Below, in pieces: positions 52,334 to 62,077 of a DNA stretch of 64,000 nucleotides (position 1 is its first letter; every line of letters begins with the position of its first letter). The DNA comes from RGIG5612 sp964528825. Lineage in GTDB: Bacteria > Bacillota > Clostridia > Lachnospirales > Lachnospiraceae. The stretch spans positions 53,545-117,544 of the forward strand of contig CAZGVB010000001.1 of NCBI GenBank assembly GCA_964528825.1. Direction: 5' to 3'. A model generated the notes under the pieces. It did not search any database, was not told the DNA's origin, and was given only the letters and a program-made list of their open reading frames with translations. Both the position numbers and the translations under genes were made by a program.

Positions 52334-53628
52334 TAAGAATTTTAAGATATAATGAGGTCTCTAATGAGGAGATTTTTTCAAGAAAGCAGCCGGCAGTCGA
52401 CGTTGCCTCAATTGTGTCGGATATCATATCAAATGTAAGAGCTAACGGAGACAAGGCCCTTTTCGAGTATACCGAGAAATTTGATAAAGTAACCCTATCT
52501 TCTCTTCTTGTATCTGAGGATGAAATGAATGAAGCTCTGGAAGAGATCGATCCGTATTTTCTGGACGTCTTGAATAAAGCCGCGGACAATATAAAGCAAT
52601 ATCACCTCATGCAAAGGAGAAAAGGCTTTGAGATAAATAAAGATAACGGTATAGTTCTCGGGCAAAGGATAATACCTGTTGACAGGGCAGGTCTTTATGT
52701 ACCCGGCGGGACTGCTGCATACCCTTCAACCGTACTCATGGATTCAATACCGGCAAAGATTGCCGGCGTACCCGATGTCATAATGGTAACACCCCCTTCA
52801 AAAGACGGGAAAATTGCCCCGGCAATCCTTGCTGCCGCACATGTTGCCGGAATCGACCGCATCTATAAGGTTGGCGGTGCTCAGGCCATCGCGGCTCTTG
52901 CTTACGGGACAGAAACAATTCCCCCGGTAGATAAGATAGTCGGTCCCGGCAATGCATTTGTCGCAGAAGCCAAGAGACAAGTCTTCGGGAAAGTATCTAT
53001 CGATATGATAGCAGGTCCGAGTGAAATACTTATAGTTTCCGACAGCAAGTCTGACCCAAGGTATCTCGCAGCAGATCTTCTTTCCCAAGCGGAACACGAC
53101 AAAATGGCAAGTGCGGTACTGGTTACCGATTCAATTGTGCTTGCCGAGCAGGTAGCAGAAGAGCTTGAAAAACAGATACCTTTGCTTGAAAGGGCTGAGA
53201 TAGCCAAAGCATCCATCGAAAATAACGGAAAAATTATTGTTGCCAAAGATATATCGGCATCGATCGATATAGCTAATGAGATCGCGCCTGAGCACCTTGA
53301 GCTTTGCGTTGATGACCCATTTTCCTACCTTGAAAAGATCCGCCATGCTGGTTCTGTCTTCTTAGGCAGAATGTGTCCTGAGCCTGTCGGTGATTATTTT
53401 GCAGGTCCCAACCATACACTCCCTACAAGCGGAAGCGCCAAATTCTCCAATCCGCTCTCTGTAGACGACTTTATAAAGAAAACTCAATATATATATTATG
53501 ATAAGGAAGCCCTTAGAGATGCCGCGAATGACATTGCCTTCTTTGCATCAAAGGAAGGACTCGGAGCACATGCAAGGAGTGTTCTGATACGTTTTGAAGA
53601 TGATCAAAAAAATACGGAGAATATATAA
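52330..53628 (+). CDS. hisD: Histidinol dehydrogenase
   Basis: Catalyses the last two oxidations from histidinol to histidine, using zinc and NAD+. Recognisable segments are RAGLYVPGGTAAYPS, VGPGNAFVAEAKRQVFG, DLLSQAEHD and HAGSVFLG with the adjacent GPNHTLPTSG. Length 432 is standard. Its ATG overlaps the hisZG stop, and hisC begins on the base after its stop codon. Confidence 0.98.
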   Translation: MIRILRYNEVSNEEIFSRKQPAVDVASIVSDIISNVRANGDKALFEYTEKFDKVTLSSLLVSEDEMNEALEEIDPYFLDVLNKAADNIKQYHLMQRRKGFEINKDNGIVLGQRIIPVDRAGLYVPGGTAAYPSTVLMDSIPAKIAGVPDVIMVTPPSKDGKIAPAILAAAHVAGIDRIYKVGGAQAIAALAYGTETIPPVDKIVGPGNAFVAEAKRQVFGKVSIDMIAGPSEILIVSDSKSDPRYLAADLLSQAEHDKMASAVLVTDSIVLAEQVAEELEKQIPLLERAEIAKASIENNGKIIVAKDISASIDIANEIAPEHLELCVDDPFSYLEKIRHAGSVFLGRMCPEPVGDYFAGPNHTLPTSGSAKFSNPLSVDDFIKKTQYIYYDKEALRDAANDIAFFASKEGLGAHARSVLIRFEDDQKNTENI

Positions 53629-54690
53629 ATGAGCAGATTTTTTAATGATTCATATGCTTCACTTAAACCATATACACCCGGTGAGCAGCCGTCAAATACA
53701 GGTTACAACAAACTAAATACAAATGAGTCGCCGTTTCCTCCTGCACCTCAGGTCATGAATGCAGTCATGAATGTGAGACCTTTGCAGCTGTACAGTGATC
53801 CGGAATGCAAGGAGCTGATAAAAAAGATTGCTGAGGTATATAATGTAAATGAAGATCAGGTCATTGTATCAAACGGGTCAGATGAAATATTATATTTTTC
53901 ATTCTTAGCCTTTGGCAGATGCGGTGCCTCATTTCCGGACATTACATACGGATTTTATCCCGTATTTGCTGAATTTACACATACGGCATATGACGAAATC
54001 CCATTAAATAAGGATTTTAAGATAGATGTACGTGATTATATAGGACTTAACAGAGCTGTCTTCATTGCCAACCCGAATGCCCCTACCGGCCTGTCTTTAG
54101 GCACTGCGGATATCGAAAGGATAATACAGGGAAACCCGAATAATGTAGTTGTCATTGATGAGGCATATGTTGATTTCGGCGGCAAAAGCTGCATTAAGCT
54201 GATCGACAAATACGAAAATCTCCTTGTAGTGAGAACATTTTCAAAATCCAGATCTCTTGCAGGCGCCAGACTCGGCTTCGCATTTGGCAACCCGAAGTTG
54301 ATACAGGACCTCAATACTATTCGTTTTTCAACGAATCCTTATAATGTAAATTCGATGACAATGGCGGCCGGTATTGCCTCATTAAATGCACAGGAATATA
54401 CAAAAGATAATTGCCGTCAGATAATAAAAAACCGTGAATATACAATAAAGGAGCTTACCTCACTTGGTTTTTCCGTTTTGCCTTCAGATGCAAATTTTAT
54501 ATTTGCATCACATCCAGAGATAGAAGGTGCATGGTTATATAGGCGACTTAAGGAACGAAAAATATTGGTAAGGCACTTTGAGCATGAGAGAATAAAGCAA
54601 TATAACAGAATAACTATTGGCTCCATGGAGCAAATGTGTTCTCTTATAGATGAATTAAGATCAATAATAAAAGAAGATATTAAAAAATGA
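53629..54690 (+). CDS. hisC: Histidinol-phosphate aminotransferase
   Basis: PLP enzyme that aminates imidazole-acetol phosphate. The N-terminal KLNTNESPFPP, the FIANPNAPTG substrate region, VIDEAYVDF and the PLP lysine in TFSKSRSLAGARLGF mark the family. Length 353 is normal. It follows hisD with no gap (TAA-ATG). A 118-bp gap with an inverted repeat separates it from hisB. Confidence 0.97.
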   Translation: MSRFFNDSYASLKPYTPGEQPSNTGYNKLNTNESPFPPAPQVMNAVMNVRPLQLYSDPECKELIKKIAEVYNVNEDQVIVSNGSDEILYFSFLAFGRCGASFPDITYGFYPVFAEFTHTAYDEIPLNKDFKIDVRDYIGLNRAVFIANPNAPTGLSLGTADIERIIQGNPNNVVVIDEAYVDFGGKSCIKLIDKYENLLVVRTFSKSRSLAGARLGFAFGNPKLIQDLNTIRFSTNPYNVNSMTMAAGIASLNAQEYTKDNCRQIIKNREYTIKELTSLGFSVLPSDANFIFASHPEIEGAWLYRRLKERKILVRHFEHERIKQYNRITIGSMEQMCSLIDELRSIIKEDIKK

Positions 54691-54738
54691 TCTGATATCC
54701 TTTTTAAGGCAATACATGCAATATCTGCAGTCAGATCA
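54688..54738 (+). repeat. Inverted repeat between hisC and hisB
   Basis: TGATCTGA (54688-54695, overlapping the hisC stop) and TCAGATCA (54731-54738) are perfect 8-bp arms around 35 nt. In the mRNA they could form a hairpin that punctuates the operon. Confidence 0.45.
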
Positions 54739-54808
54739 AATAACCGCTGGAAATCGTGATCCGCATTATTAAGGATATATAATAAACATACAGACAGGAG
54801 CAGAAAAT

Positions 54809-55396
54809 ATGAGAAAAGCTGAAATAAAAAGAAAAACAAATGAAACCGATATCAGCCTTGCTTTGAATATTGACGGGACCGGAAATTCCGTAATAAACAC
54901 CGGATGCGGCTTCTTAGATCATATGCTCACTCTTCTTGCTGCGCATGCCGGATTTGATCTTAACATTAAATGCTGCGGCGATGTTAATGTTGATTATCAC
55001 CATACGGTCGAGGACATAGGCATCGCATTAGGTGATGCATTTTGCATCTCACTCGGTGACAGATCAGGTATCTTGCGTTACGGAGATGCGACTATACCTA
55101 TGGATGAGGCACTCGTGCTTACTGCTGTGGATATCTCCGGCAGGAGCTCATTAAATTTTAATCTTGATATTCCTACAGAAAAGGTAGGAGACTTTGATAC
55201 GGAGCTTGCCGAAGAATTCTGGTTGGGCTTTACAAGGCATGCCAAAATAACAATGCACTTTTTGCAATTTGCGGGAAAAAATTCTCATCATATCATAGAA
55301 TGTGCTTTTAAATCCGCAGCCCACAGTCTGAAAAAAGCCGTATCGATAAATAATGATCAGCCCGATAAAATACCATCGACAAAGGGAGTTCTTTAA
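54809..55396 (+). CDS. hisB: Imidazoleglycerol-phosphate dehydratase
   Basis: Manganese enzyme that dehydrates IGP. Monofunctional form of 195 residues with the two metal-binding repeats: FLDHMLTLLAAHAGFD with HHTVEDIGIALG, and TRHAKITMHFLQ with HHIIECAFKS. The SD AGGAG lies 7-8 bp before the ATG. Its stop overlaps hisH (TAATG). The phosphatase activity found fused in enterobacteria is supplied by the PHP gene at 58006. Confidence 0.98.
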   Translation: MRKAEIKRKTNETDISLALNIDGTGNSVINTGCGFLDHMLTLLAAHAGFDLNIKCCGDVNVDYHHTVEDIGIALGDAFCISLGDRSGILRYGDATIPMDEALVLTAVDISGRSSLNFNLDIPTEKVGDFDTELAEEFWLGFTRHAKITMHFLQFAGKNSHHIIECAFKSAAHSLKKAVSINNDQPDKIPSTKGVL

Positions 55397-56028
55397 TGGT
55401 AGTTATAATTGATTATGGTGTCGGCAATCTGTTTTCACTCAAGTCGTCATTTGCAGCCATAGGGGCGGATGCAACGGTCAGCCGGGATGTAAATGTAATA
55501 AGATCCGCAAGCCATATCATCCTTCCGGGAGTAGGTGCATTTGCAGATGCTGCATCAAAACTGAATGAAACAGGAATGGATGAACTTGTAAAGGAGGCCG
55601 TATCAAACGGAAAACCTGTAATGGGTATATGTCTGGGTATGCAGCTTTTGTTTGAAAAAAGCTATGAATATGGCATACACAAAGGTCTCGGACTTATAAA
55701 TGGCAACATATCCCCTCTCTCGCAGATGCTGCCCCCCGGATCAAAGGTGCCGCATATCGGATGGAATTCACTGACATTCAAAGATCCGACGAATAAAGGC
55801 AATATAAGCCCTATCTTTAAATATATTAATGAACATGATCATGTTTATTTTGTGCATTCTTTTTACGGAACCGAATGTATGCATTCATGCATTGCATCTT
55901 GTGAATATAATGGTATAGAGATAACCGCGGCCGTTGCGAAGGACAACCTCTACGGCTGTCAATTTCATCCAGAAAAAAGCGGAAATGTAGGATTGAAAAT
56001 ATTAAAGGCCTTTCACGAAATAAAATAA
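55396..56028 (+). CDS. hisH: Imidazole glycerol phosphate synthase, glutaminase subunit
   Basis: Class I glutaminase that passes ammonia to HisF. The catalytic triad is visible: nucleophile Cys in GICLGMQLLF, and His-x-Glu in QFHPEKSG near the C-terminus. IDYGVGNLFSL opens the protein. Length 210. It is coupled to hisB by a one-base overlap. Confidence 0.98.
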   Translation: MVVIIDYGVGNLFSLKSSFAAIGADATVSRDVNVIRSASHIILPGVGAFADAASKLNETGMDELVKEAVSNGKPVMGICLGMQLLFEKSYEYGIHKGLGLINGNISPLSQMLPPGSKVPHIGWNSLTFKDPTNKGNISPIFKYINEHDHVYFVHSFYGTECMHSCIASCEYNGIEITAAVAKDNLYGCQFHPEKSGNVGLKILKAFHEIK

Positions 56029-56089
56029 CATTTTTAATAATGATACCCAAGGTGCAGGCAAAGCATTCTTAAGATAAGGAGCGATATTT

Positions 56090-56818
56090 ATGAGGATTTT
56101 TCCGGCGATAGACATATATGAAGGAAAAGCCGTAAGGCTTTTTAAAGGCGATTATTCAAAGATGACTGTCTATAGCGATCATCCCTGCGAGATCGCAGGC
56201 GAAATGAAAAAAAAGGGGGCCGAATATATACATATAGTCGACCTTGAAGGCGCAAGATACGGATCAACCCCCAATTTTGAAACTATCACCGAAATTAAAA
56301 ATTCATGTAAGCTCTATTGTGAGGTTGGCGGCGGCATACGCTCCATGGATACGATCAAAAAATATCTCGATGCGGGCATTGACAGAGTCATACTCGGAAC
56401 CGCCGCCGTAGAAGATCGCTCATTTGTTGAGAAAGCAGTAAACATATACGGTGAAAAGATTGCTGTAGGTGCAGATATAAAAGACGGGTATGTAGCCGTA
56501 AAAGGTTGGCTGGAAAAATCATCATTGGAGGCCTTTGAGTTTTGCAAGATAATGCGGGATATAGGTATAAAAACCATTATTTGTACAGATATCTCAAAGG
56601 ACGGTGCCCTGATGGGCACAAATCGTCTCCTGTATAAAGAGCTCTCGGAGCGTTTTGATATGCAATTCACCGCATCAGGCGGAATAACAAGCCTAGATGA
56701 TATAGTTGCTCTTTCGTCTTTAAATCTTTACGGTGCCATTATCGGGAAAGCATATTATACCGGAGCAATAGATCTTTCTGCAGCTATCAAGGAGGCAAAA
56801 TGCTCACAAAAAGAATAA
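56090..56818 (+). CDS. hisA: ProFAR isomerase
   Basis: Amadori isomerase acting on ProFAR, with a (beta/alpha)8 barrel. PAIDIYEGKAVRLFKGDY carries the catalytic Asp at the N-terminus, ICTDISKDG the second Asp, and TASGGITS and GAIIGKAYY the phosphate-binding loops. Length 242. It overlaps hisF by 19 bp, so both are translated together. Confidence 0.98.
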   Translation: MRIFPAIDIYEGKAVRLFKGDYSKMTVYSDHPCEIAGEMKKKGAEYIHIVDLEGARYGSTPNFETITEIKNSCKLYCEVGGGIRSMDTIKKYLDAGIDRVILGTAAVEDRSFVEKAVNIYGEKIAVGADIKDGYVAVKGWLEKSSLEAFEFCKIMRDIGIKTIICTDISKDGALMGTNRLLYKELSERFDMQFTASGGITSLDDIVALSSLNLYGAIIGKAYYTGAIDLSAAIKEAKCSQKE

Positions 56819-57558
56819 TACCCTGTCTTGATGTGAAAGACGCGAGAGTGGTCAAGGGAACTAATTTTTCAAATCTTCATGATGTGCATTCTCCTGTAGA
56901 GCTTGCGAAATATTACAGTGAATGCGGTGCAGATGAGCTGGTCTTTTATGATATCACAGCCTCCAGCGACGGACGCGGTATATTTACGGATATCCTTCGT
57001 GAAACTGCAGCACAAGTCTTTATTCCACTTACCGTTGGCGGTGGAATAAGAACATGCGACGATTTTGACAATGTACTTAAATGCGGCGCGGACAAGGTAA
57101 GTGTCAATTCCGGTGCTATTGATAACCCGAATCTGATCAAGGATGCTGCAAGGCTGTACGGAGACCAATGTGTCGTCCTGTCAGCCGATATAAAGCGTGT
57201 AAAAGGAGATTTTCATGTCTTTTCAAAAGGCGGACGCATTGATACAGGCATGAATGCAATAGAATGGATAAAAAAATGTGCCGACGACGGCGCCGGTGAA
57301 ATAGTTGTAAATTCCATAGACACAGACGGTGTAAAGAAGGGCTTTGATATAGAAATGCTGGCAGCAGTCTGCGAGGCTGTCTCTATTCCTGTCATTGCCT
57401 CGGGCGGTGCAGGATGTATAAATGATTTTATCAGCCTTTTCAATGCTCTTCCGAAGGTTGATGCAGCTCTTGCAGCTTCAATATTCCACTTTAAAACAGT
57501 AAGGATAGAGGATCTGAAAAAAGAGATGTCGGCTCAGGGTATACCTACAAGAATTTAG
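56800..57558 (+). CDS. hisF: Imidazole glycerol phosphate synthase, cyclase subunit
   Basis: Barrel enzyme that closes the imidazole ring and releases AICAR. MLTKRIIPCLDVKDARVVKG is the diagnostic N-terminus with the catalytic Asp. LTVGGGIRT, VNSIDTDG (second catalytic Asp) and VIASGGAG follow. Length 252. It partners with HisH, two genes upstream. Confidence 0.98.
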   Translation: MLTKRIIPCLDVKDARVVKGTNFSNLHDVHSPVELAKYYSECGADELVFYDITASSDGRGIFTDILRETAAQVFIPLTVGGGIRTCDDFDNVLKCGADKVSVNSGAIDNPNLIKDAARLYGDQCVVLSADIKRVKGDFHVFSKGGRIDTGMNAIEWIKKCADDGAGEIVVNSIDTDGVKKGFDIEMLAAVCEAVSIPVIASGGAGCINDFISLFNALPKVDAALAASIFHFKTVRIEDLKKEMSAQGIPTRI

Positions 57559-57585
57559 ATAAATAATAGATATAAGGAAGATATA

Positions 57586-57942
57586 ATGGCAAATATAAAC
57601 GAGGCAAAGTTTGATATCGGCGAGCTGAAATTTGATGAAAAAGGGCTCATACCTGCAATAGTACAGGATGCCTCTACAGGGCAGGTACTTACATTGGCTT
57701 ATATGAATAAAGAAAGCCTATTGATCTCCATAAACAGAGGCTTGACATGCTTTTTCAGCAGATCAAGACAATGTCTGTGGCTTAAAGGAGAAACAAGCGG
57801 AAATTATCAGCATATTGTTTCCATAACAGCCGATTGTGATAAGGATGCATTGGTTGTCCTCGTGCACCCCGACGGACCGGCGTGTCATTTGGGCACGGCA
57901 TCATGCTTTGAAAATCTTCTCTGGCAAAACGAGATCAGATAG
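57586..57942 (+). CDS. hisI: Phosphoribosyl-AMP cyclohydrolase (monofunctional)
   Basis: Opens the adenine ring of PR-AMP; metalloenzyme. The signature includes YMNKESLLISINRG, FFSRSRQCLWLKGETSGNY, DCDKDALVVLV and CHLGTASCF, with the three zinc-binding Cys. It ends at 118 residues with no HisE domain, and no hisE gene (PR-ATP pyrophosphatase) is found in this operon or elsewhere in the window. Confidence 0.97.
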   Translation: MANINEAKFDIGELKFDEKGLIPAIVQDASTGQVLTLAYMNKESLLISINRGLTCFFSRSRQCLWLKGETSGNYQHIVSITADCDKDALVVLVHPDGPACHLGTASCFENLLWQNEIR

Positions 57943-58005
57943 CAACCTGTGACACTATAATTCATACAATATATACTGTTAGTTCAGAACAGCAATATAG
58001 CAATC

Positions 58006-58884
58006 ATGAAATTCAAAATACGATTTGATGAACTTAATAATACAGATCTTCATATGCATACAACATTCAGTGACGGACATGATGACCCTGAAGATATGAT
58101 AAAAGCTGCTATTTTAAAGGGTATGTATACAATCGGCATCTCCGATCATTCATATACTTTTTTTGACGACAGCTATTGCATCGCGAAAAACAGGACCAAA
58201 GAATATAAAGATAAAATTAATGAATTAAAAGAAAAATTCAAAGCAGATGATATCAATATTTATTTGGGAATAGAACAGGATTATTACAGCACTGAACCTA
58301 CCTGCGGTTATGACTATGTGATCGGATCAGTTCATTATGTAAAAAAAAATATCAAACATTCCCCACTAATGCAGGCATATCTGCCTGCAGTCGGGAATGA
58401 TATATCATATACAAAAGCAAAATTTTTGCCATGCGGCATCATTATCTTCAAAGACGCGGCATATATACCCGTTGATGAAACACCTGATCTTCTTACAGAG
58501 GCCGTAAGACTTTTCTACAATGGGGATATTTATGCTCTTGCAGAAGATTATTTCATGACAGTTTCGGATGTCCTGGATAAGACCGGTGCCGATATCGTAG
58601 GGCACTTTGATCTTATCACTAAATTCAACGAAAAATACGGCCTTTTTGACACTGCTCACCCAAGATATGTGCAAGCATGGAAAAAGGCCGCCGATCATCT
58701 TCTGGCTGAAGGAGCCCTGTTTGAGATAAATACCGGTGCCATCTCAAGAGGATGGCGCACGTGTCCATACCCTTCTGATGAGATAATAAGATATATCATC
58801 GGAAACGGGGGAAGATTTATTTATTCAAGCGATGCTCATTCAGCCTCAAATATTGCTTTCTATTTTGACAGACTGCATTATTAG
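58006..58884 (+). CDS. hisK: Histidinol-phosphatase, PHP family
   Basis: Removes phosphate from histidinol phosphate. The PHP metal ligands are in order: LHMHTTFSDGHDD (His16, His18), GISDHSY, LGIEQDY, GSVHYV, GHFDLI and SSDAHSA. The length of 292 and its position at the end of the histidine operon support this assignment rather than a generic PHP phosphoesterase. It lies 63 bp after hisI. Its stop codon falls within a 17-bp tandem duplication (58867-58900). Confidence 0.93.
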   Translation: MKFKIRFDELNNTDLHMHTTFSDGHDDPEDMIKAAILKGMYTIGISDHSYTFFDDSYCIAKNRTKEYKDKINELKEKFKADDINIYLGIEQDYYSTEPTCGYDYVIGSVHYVKKNIKHSPLMQAYLPAVGNDISYTKAKFLPCGIIIFKDAAYIPVDETPDLLTEAVRLFYNGDIYALAEDYFMTVSDVLDKTGADIVGHFDLITKFNEKYGLFDTAHPRYVQAWKKAADHLLAEGALFEINTGAISRGWRTCPYPSDEIIRYIIGNGGRFIYSSDAHSASNIAFYFDRLHY

Positions 58885-58900
58885 ACAGACTGCATTACTT
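58867..58900 (+). repeat. 17-bp tandem duplication across the hisK stop codon
   Basis: Two adjacent 17-bp units begin with the identical 14-mer GACAGACTGCATTA (58867 and 58884). The hisK stop codon TAG (58882-58884) lies at the unit boundary, so the duplication may have set the present C-terminus. Confidence 0.7.
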
Positions 58901-58911
58901 ATTTGTTATTC

Positions 58912-59916
58912 TTATATTTTATACGGATCCGGACACAAAGTAGCAGCCATGACAGCTTTTATCGTATGCATGCGATTTTCCGCTTCATCAAATACTATTG
59001 ATCTTTCACTTTCAAAGACCTCATCCGTTACTTCCATACAATCGATGCCGAATTTCTCATAGATGCTTTCACCAGTAGCGGTTTTACGATCATGGAATGC
59101 CGGAAGGCAATGCATAAAGCGGCATCCGGGGCCGGCATTATCAAGATATTCCATCTTGACTCTGTATGGCATAAGATCATTTATCCTTTGTTTCCAGATT
59201 TCATCAGGCTCTCCCATAGAAACCCATACATCGGTATAAATAATGTCGGCATGCTTGGTTGCCTCGATAGGATCACTTGTAAACTCCAGGGTCGCACCTG
59301 TATTTTCGGAGATTTTTCTGCATTTTTCTATTAAATCTGTTGATGGCATATAACCATTTGGAGCACAGGCAACAAAATGCATTCCCATTTTAGCACAGCC
59401 GACCATGAGCGAATTGCCCATGTTATATCTGGAATCTCCCATATATACGAATTTTCTTCCTTTAAGTGAGCCAAAATGCTCTTTTATGGTCAAAAAGTCC
59501 GCGAGTATCTGTGTAGGATGAGATTCATTTGTAAGGCCGTTCCAAACAGGTACACCCGAGTATTTTGCGAGATCTTCAACAATACTTTGGCCATATCCTC
59601 TGTATTCTATGCCGTCAAACATGCGTCCGAGAACTCTGGCTGTATCGGCTATACTCTCTTTCTTTCCGATCTGTGATCCTTTAGGATCAAGGTAGACAGG
59701 ATGCATACCGAGATCGGCAGCCGCTACCTCAAATGAGCATCTTGTCCTCGTGCTTGTTTTTTCAAATATCAAAGCGATATTTTTTCCGGCGCACATTTTA
59801 TGGAGTATACCTTCTTTTTTCCTTCTTTTTAAGTCTGCGGCAAGATCGATAAGATATTCGATCTCCTCCGGTGACAGATCAAGCATTTTTAAAAAATTTT
59901 TTTTGTATAAATTCAT
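58912..59916 (-). CDS. argF: Ornithine carbamoyltransferase
   Basis: Forms citrulline from ornithine and carbamoyl phosphate. Family motifs are all present: EKTSTRTRCSFE (carbamoyl-phosphate loop), SHPTQILADF, DSRYNMGNSL and HCLPAFHDR (ornithine-binding Cys). The start is the ATG at 59914-59916, six bases after AAAGGTG; a GTG three codons upstream falls inside that SD spacing. This gives 334 or 335 residues. It is the last gene of the argCJBDF run and convergent with hisK. Confidence 0.97.
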   Translation of the reverse strand: MNLYKKNFLKMLDLSPEEIEYLIDLAADLKRRKKEGILHKMCAGKNIALIFEKTSTRTRCSFEVAAADLGMHPVYLDPKGSQIGKKESIADTARVLGRMFDGIEYRGYGQSIVEDLAKYSGVPVWNGLTNESHPTQILADFLTIKEHFGSLKGRKFVYMGDSRYNMGNSLMVGCAKMGMHFVACAPNGYMPSTDLIEKCRKISENTGATLEFTSDPIEATKHADIIYTDVWVSMGEPDEIWKQRINDLMPYRVKMEYLDNAGPGCRFMHCLPAFHDRKTATGESIYEKFGIDCMEVTDEVFESERSIVFDEAENRMHTIKAVMAATLCPDPYKI

Positions 59917-59954
59917 ATTGATCACCTTTTATCCGTTATATACCGTTTCAAATG

Positions 59955-61112
59955 TCATTTGCATGCATTTGTGATAACATCAACAGCCTTATATAAAAGC
60001 TCGTTAGGGATATTAAGTGCGGGGAGAAGTCTTAATTTGTCCTTTGCTGTCAGGCACAGGACACCATTTTCTATACACTCATTTACGACCTCACCGACAG
60101 GTTTTACGGTCTTAACGCCTATCATCAAGCCAAGTCCCGTTACATTCTCCACTCCTTCGGCATTTTTGAGTTTATTAAAGATATATCTGCTCTTATCATT
60201 TACTTCAGCTAAAAGAGCCTCATCTATCCTGTCAACGACAGATATCGCAGCAGCACAGCAAACGGGGTTGCCGCCGAATGTTGAACCGTTGTCCCCGGGT
60301 CCGAATATATCCTTTACTTTTTCTCCTAAAAGAGTTGCTCCCAAAGGCAGTCCGCCGGCAAGACCCTTTGCAGTTGAAACAACATCAGGATGAATGCCGA
60401 AATTCTCATAAGAATAGAATTTACCTGTACGCCCGTTGCCGGTCTGCACCTCATCTATCATCAAAAGAATGTCTTCTTCTTCTGCTATCTGTGCCGCAGC
60501 TTTAATAAACTCGCCGTCCAAAGGTACTACTCCGCCCTCACCTTGAATACATTCCATAAGTATGCCTGCGCATTTTACTTCTTTAACTGTTTTTCTGAGA
60601 GCCTCAATATCATTTGCGGGTGTATATACAAATCCCGGTGTCATCGGTGTAAATAATCTATGAAAAACATCCTGTCCGGTTGCGGAAAGTGTTGTTATAG
60701 TTCTTCCGTGAAAGCTGTTTACAAGTGTGACTATCGAATAATAATCTTCGCCGTGCTTTTCTGAGGCATATTTTCTTGCTGCTTTTATGGCTGTTTCATT
60801 AGCCTCGGCCCCTGAATTGCAGAAGAATACCTTTTTCATTCCGGTCTTGTCACAAAGCTTTTTTGCAAGCGCTGCACATGGCTCTGTATAATACAGATTT
60901 GACATATGCTGCACCTTTCCTATCTGTTCTTTAACTGCCTGCTGCCATTTTTCATCACAGATTCCGAACGCTGTGACACCTATGCCCGATCCCATGTCAA
61001 TATATTCTTTGCCGTTTATATCTCTGACTACAGAACCTTTGCCTTCGACCAACTCCAGCTGAAATCTGCTGTATGTATTTGCAATATATGTATCCGCGAT
61101 CTCCTTAAACAT
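59955..61112 (-). CDS. argD: Acetylornithine aminotransferase
   Basis: Class III PLP aminotransferase of arginine synthesis. DMGSGIGVTAFG, FFCNSGAEANETAIKAAR, FHGRTITTLSATGQ, LMIDEVQTGNGRTGKF and the PLP lysine in STAKGLAGGLPLGA identify it. The start is the ATG at 61110-61112 (MFKEIADTYIANTY), just after GGAGG at a spacing of 6. An upstream ATG at 61145 lies before that SD. The product is 385 residues. Confidence 0.96.
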   Translation of the reverse strand: MFKEIADTYIANTYSRFQLELVEGKGSVVRDINGKEYIDMGSGIGVTAFGICDEKWQQAVKEQIGKVQHMSNLYYTEPCAALAKKLCDKTGMKKVFFCNSGAEANETAIKAARKYASEKHGEDYYSIVTLVNSFHGRTITTLSATGQDVFHRLFTPMTPGFVYTPANDIEALRKTVKEVKCAGILMECIQGEGGVVPLDGEFIKAAAQIAEEEDILLMIDEVQTGNGRTGKFYSYENFGIHPDVVSTAKGLAGGLPLGATLLGEKVKDIFGPGDNGSTFGGNPVCCAAAISVVDRIDEALLAEVNDKSRYIFNKLKNAEGVENVTGLGLMIGVKTVKPVGEVVNECIENGVLCLTAKDKLRLLPALNIPNELLYKAVDVITNACK

Positions 61113-61141
61113 TTTTACCTCCGTATAATTCATCGTGATCT

Positions 61142-62014
61142 TCAAAAAACGGCGTCATCTTTAACGAACATTGTTCCCGCGCCTTCGTTTGTAAATAATT
61201 CCATCAATATAGAATGTGGAATACGGCCGTCCATTATTATCACCTTTTTTACACCCTTGTCCAGTGCATCGATACAGCAATCGACCTTCGGCAGCATACC
61301 GCCGCAGATCGTTCCGTCAGCCTTAAGACTTTCAGCTTCACTTACCGTAAGAAGAGGTATTAATGAATCTTCATTATCTTTGTCTCTAAGCACCCCTTTG
61401 ATATCCGTGAGCATTATGAGCCTTTCCGCGTTAAGAGCTCCGGCAATATATCCTGCTGCAGTATCCCCGTTTATATTATATGTATTTCCGTCCTTGTCGC
61501 TGCCTATTGAGGATATAACCGGAATATAGCCTTTATCAAGCACATCCAGTACCATACCTATGTTAACTTTTTGTATTTCACCGACATATCCTAACGATTC
61601 ATCAATAAAATCTGCCGAAAGCAGATTGCCGTCTATACCGGAAAGACCGACAGCCAAGCCGCCTTCACTCTGCAGCAGCTTTACAAGATCTTTATTTACC
61701 TTTCCTGCGAGCACCATCTGAACGACCTCGGCTGTTTCAAGATCTGTCACTCTCAGGCCATTTACAAACTCGGACTTTTTTCCTATCTTGCCAAGGAATC
61801 TGTTGATATCCGGACCTCCCCCATGTACAAGTACAACCTTTACACCGATCTCGTGCAGCAGGATGATATCCTGCATGACCTGTTCCTTCAAGCTTTGATT
61901 TGTCATGGCGTTGCCGCCGTATTTGATCACAACTATCTTTCCGCTGTGTTTTTGGATATACGGAATAGCCTGTGTCAAAACCTCCGCTCTCTCCTGGTTG
62001 GAAATATGTGTCAT
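61142..62014 (-). CDS. argB: Acetylglutamate kinase
   Basis: Phosphorylates N-acetylglutamate; amino-acid kinase family. VIKYGGNAM, LVHGGGPDINRFL and NINGDTAAGYIA are the nucleotide and substrate motifs, and GGMLPKVDCCIDALDKGV the C-terminal site. Length 290. The N-terminal extension before the kinase core (about 20 residues, NQERAEVLTQAIPYIQKHSG) is of the kind found in arginine-inhibited hexameric enzymes, so feedback control is likely. The SD is GGAGG. Confidence 0.97.
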   Translation of the reverse strand: MTHISNQERAEVLTQAIPYIQKHSGKIVVIKYGGNAMTNQSLKEQVMQDIILLHEIGVKVVLVHGGGPDINRFLGKIGKKSEFVNGLRVTDLETAEVVQMVLAGKVNKDLVKLLQSEGGLAVGLSGIDGNLLSADFIDESLGYVGEIQKVNIGMVLDVLDKGYIPVISSIGSDKDGNTYNINGDTAAGYIAGALNAERLIMLTDIKGVLRDKDNEDSLIPLLTVSEAESLKADGTICGGMLPKVDCCIDALDKGVKKVIIMDGRIPHSILMELFTNEGAGTMFVKDDAVF

Positions 62015-62077
62015 AATCTTCCTCCGAAATTTTTGATGACCTGTAAATGCCGTGCTGATTTATATCTTGCCGTCCGT

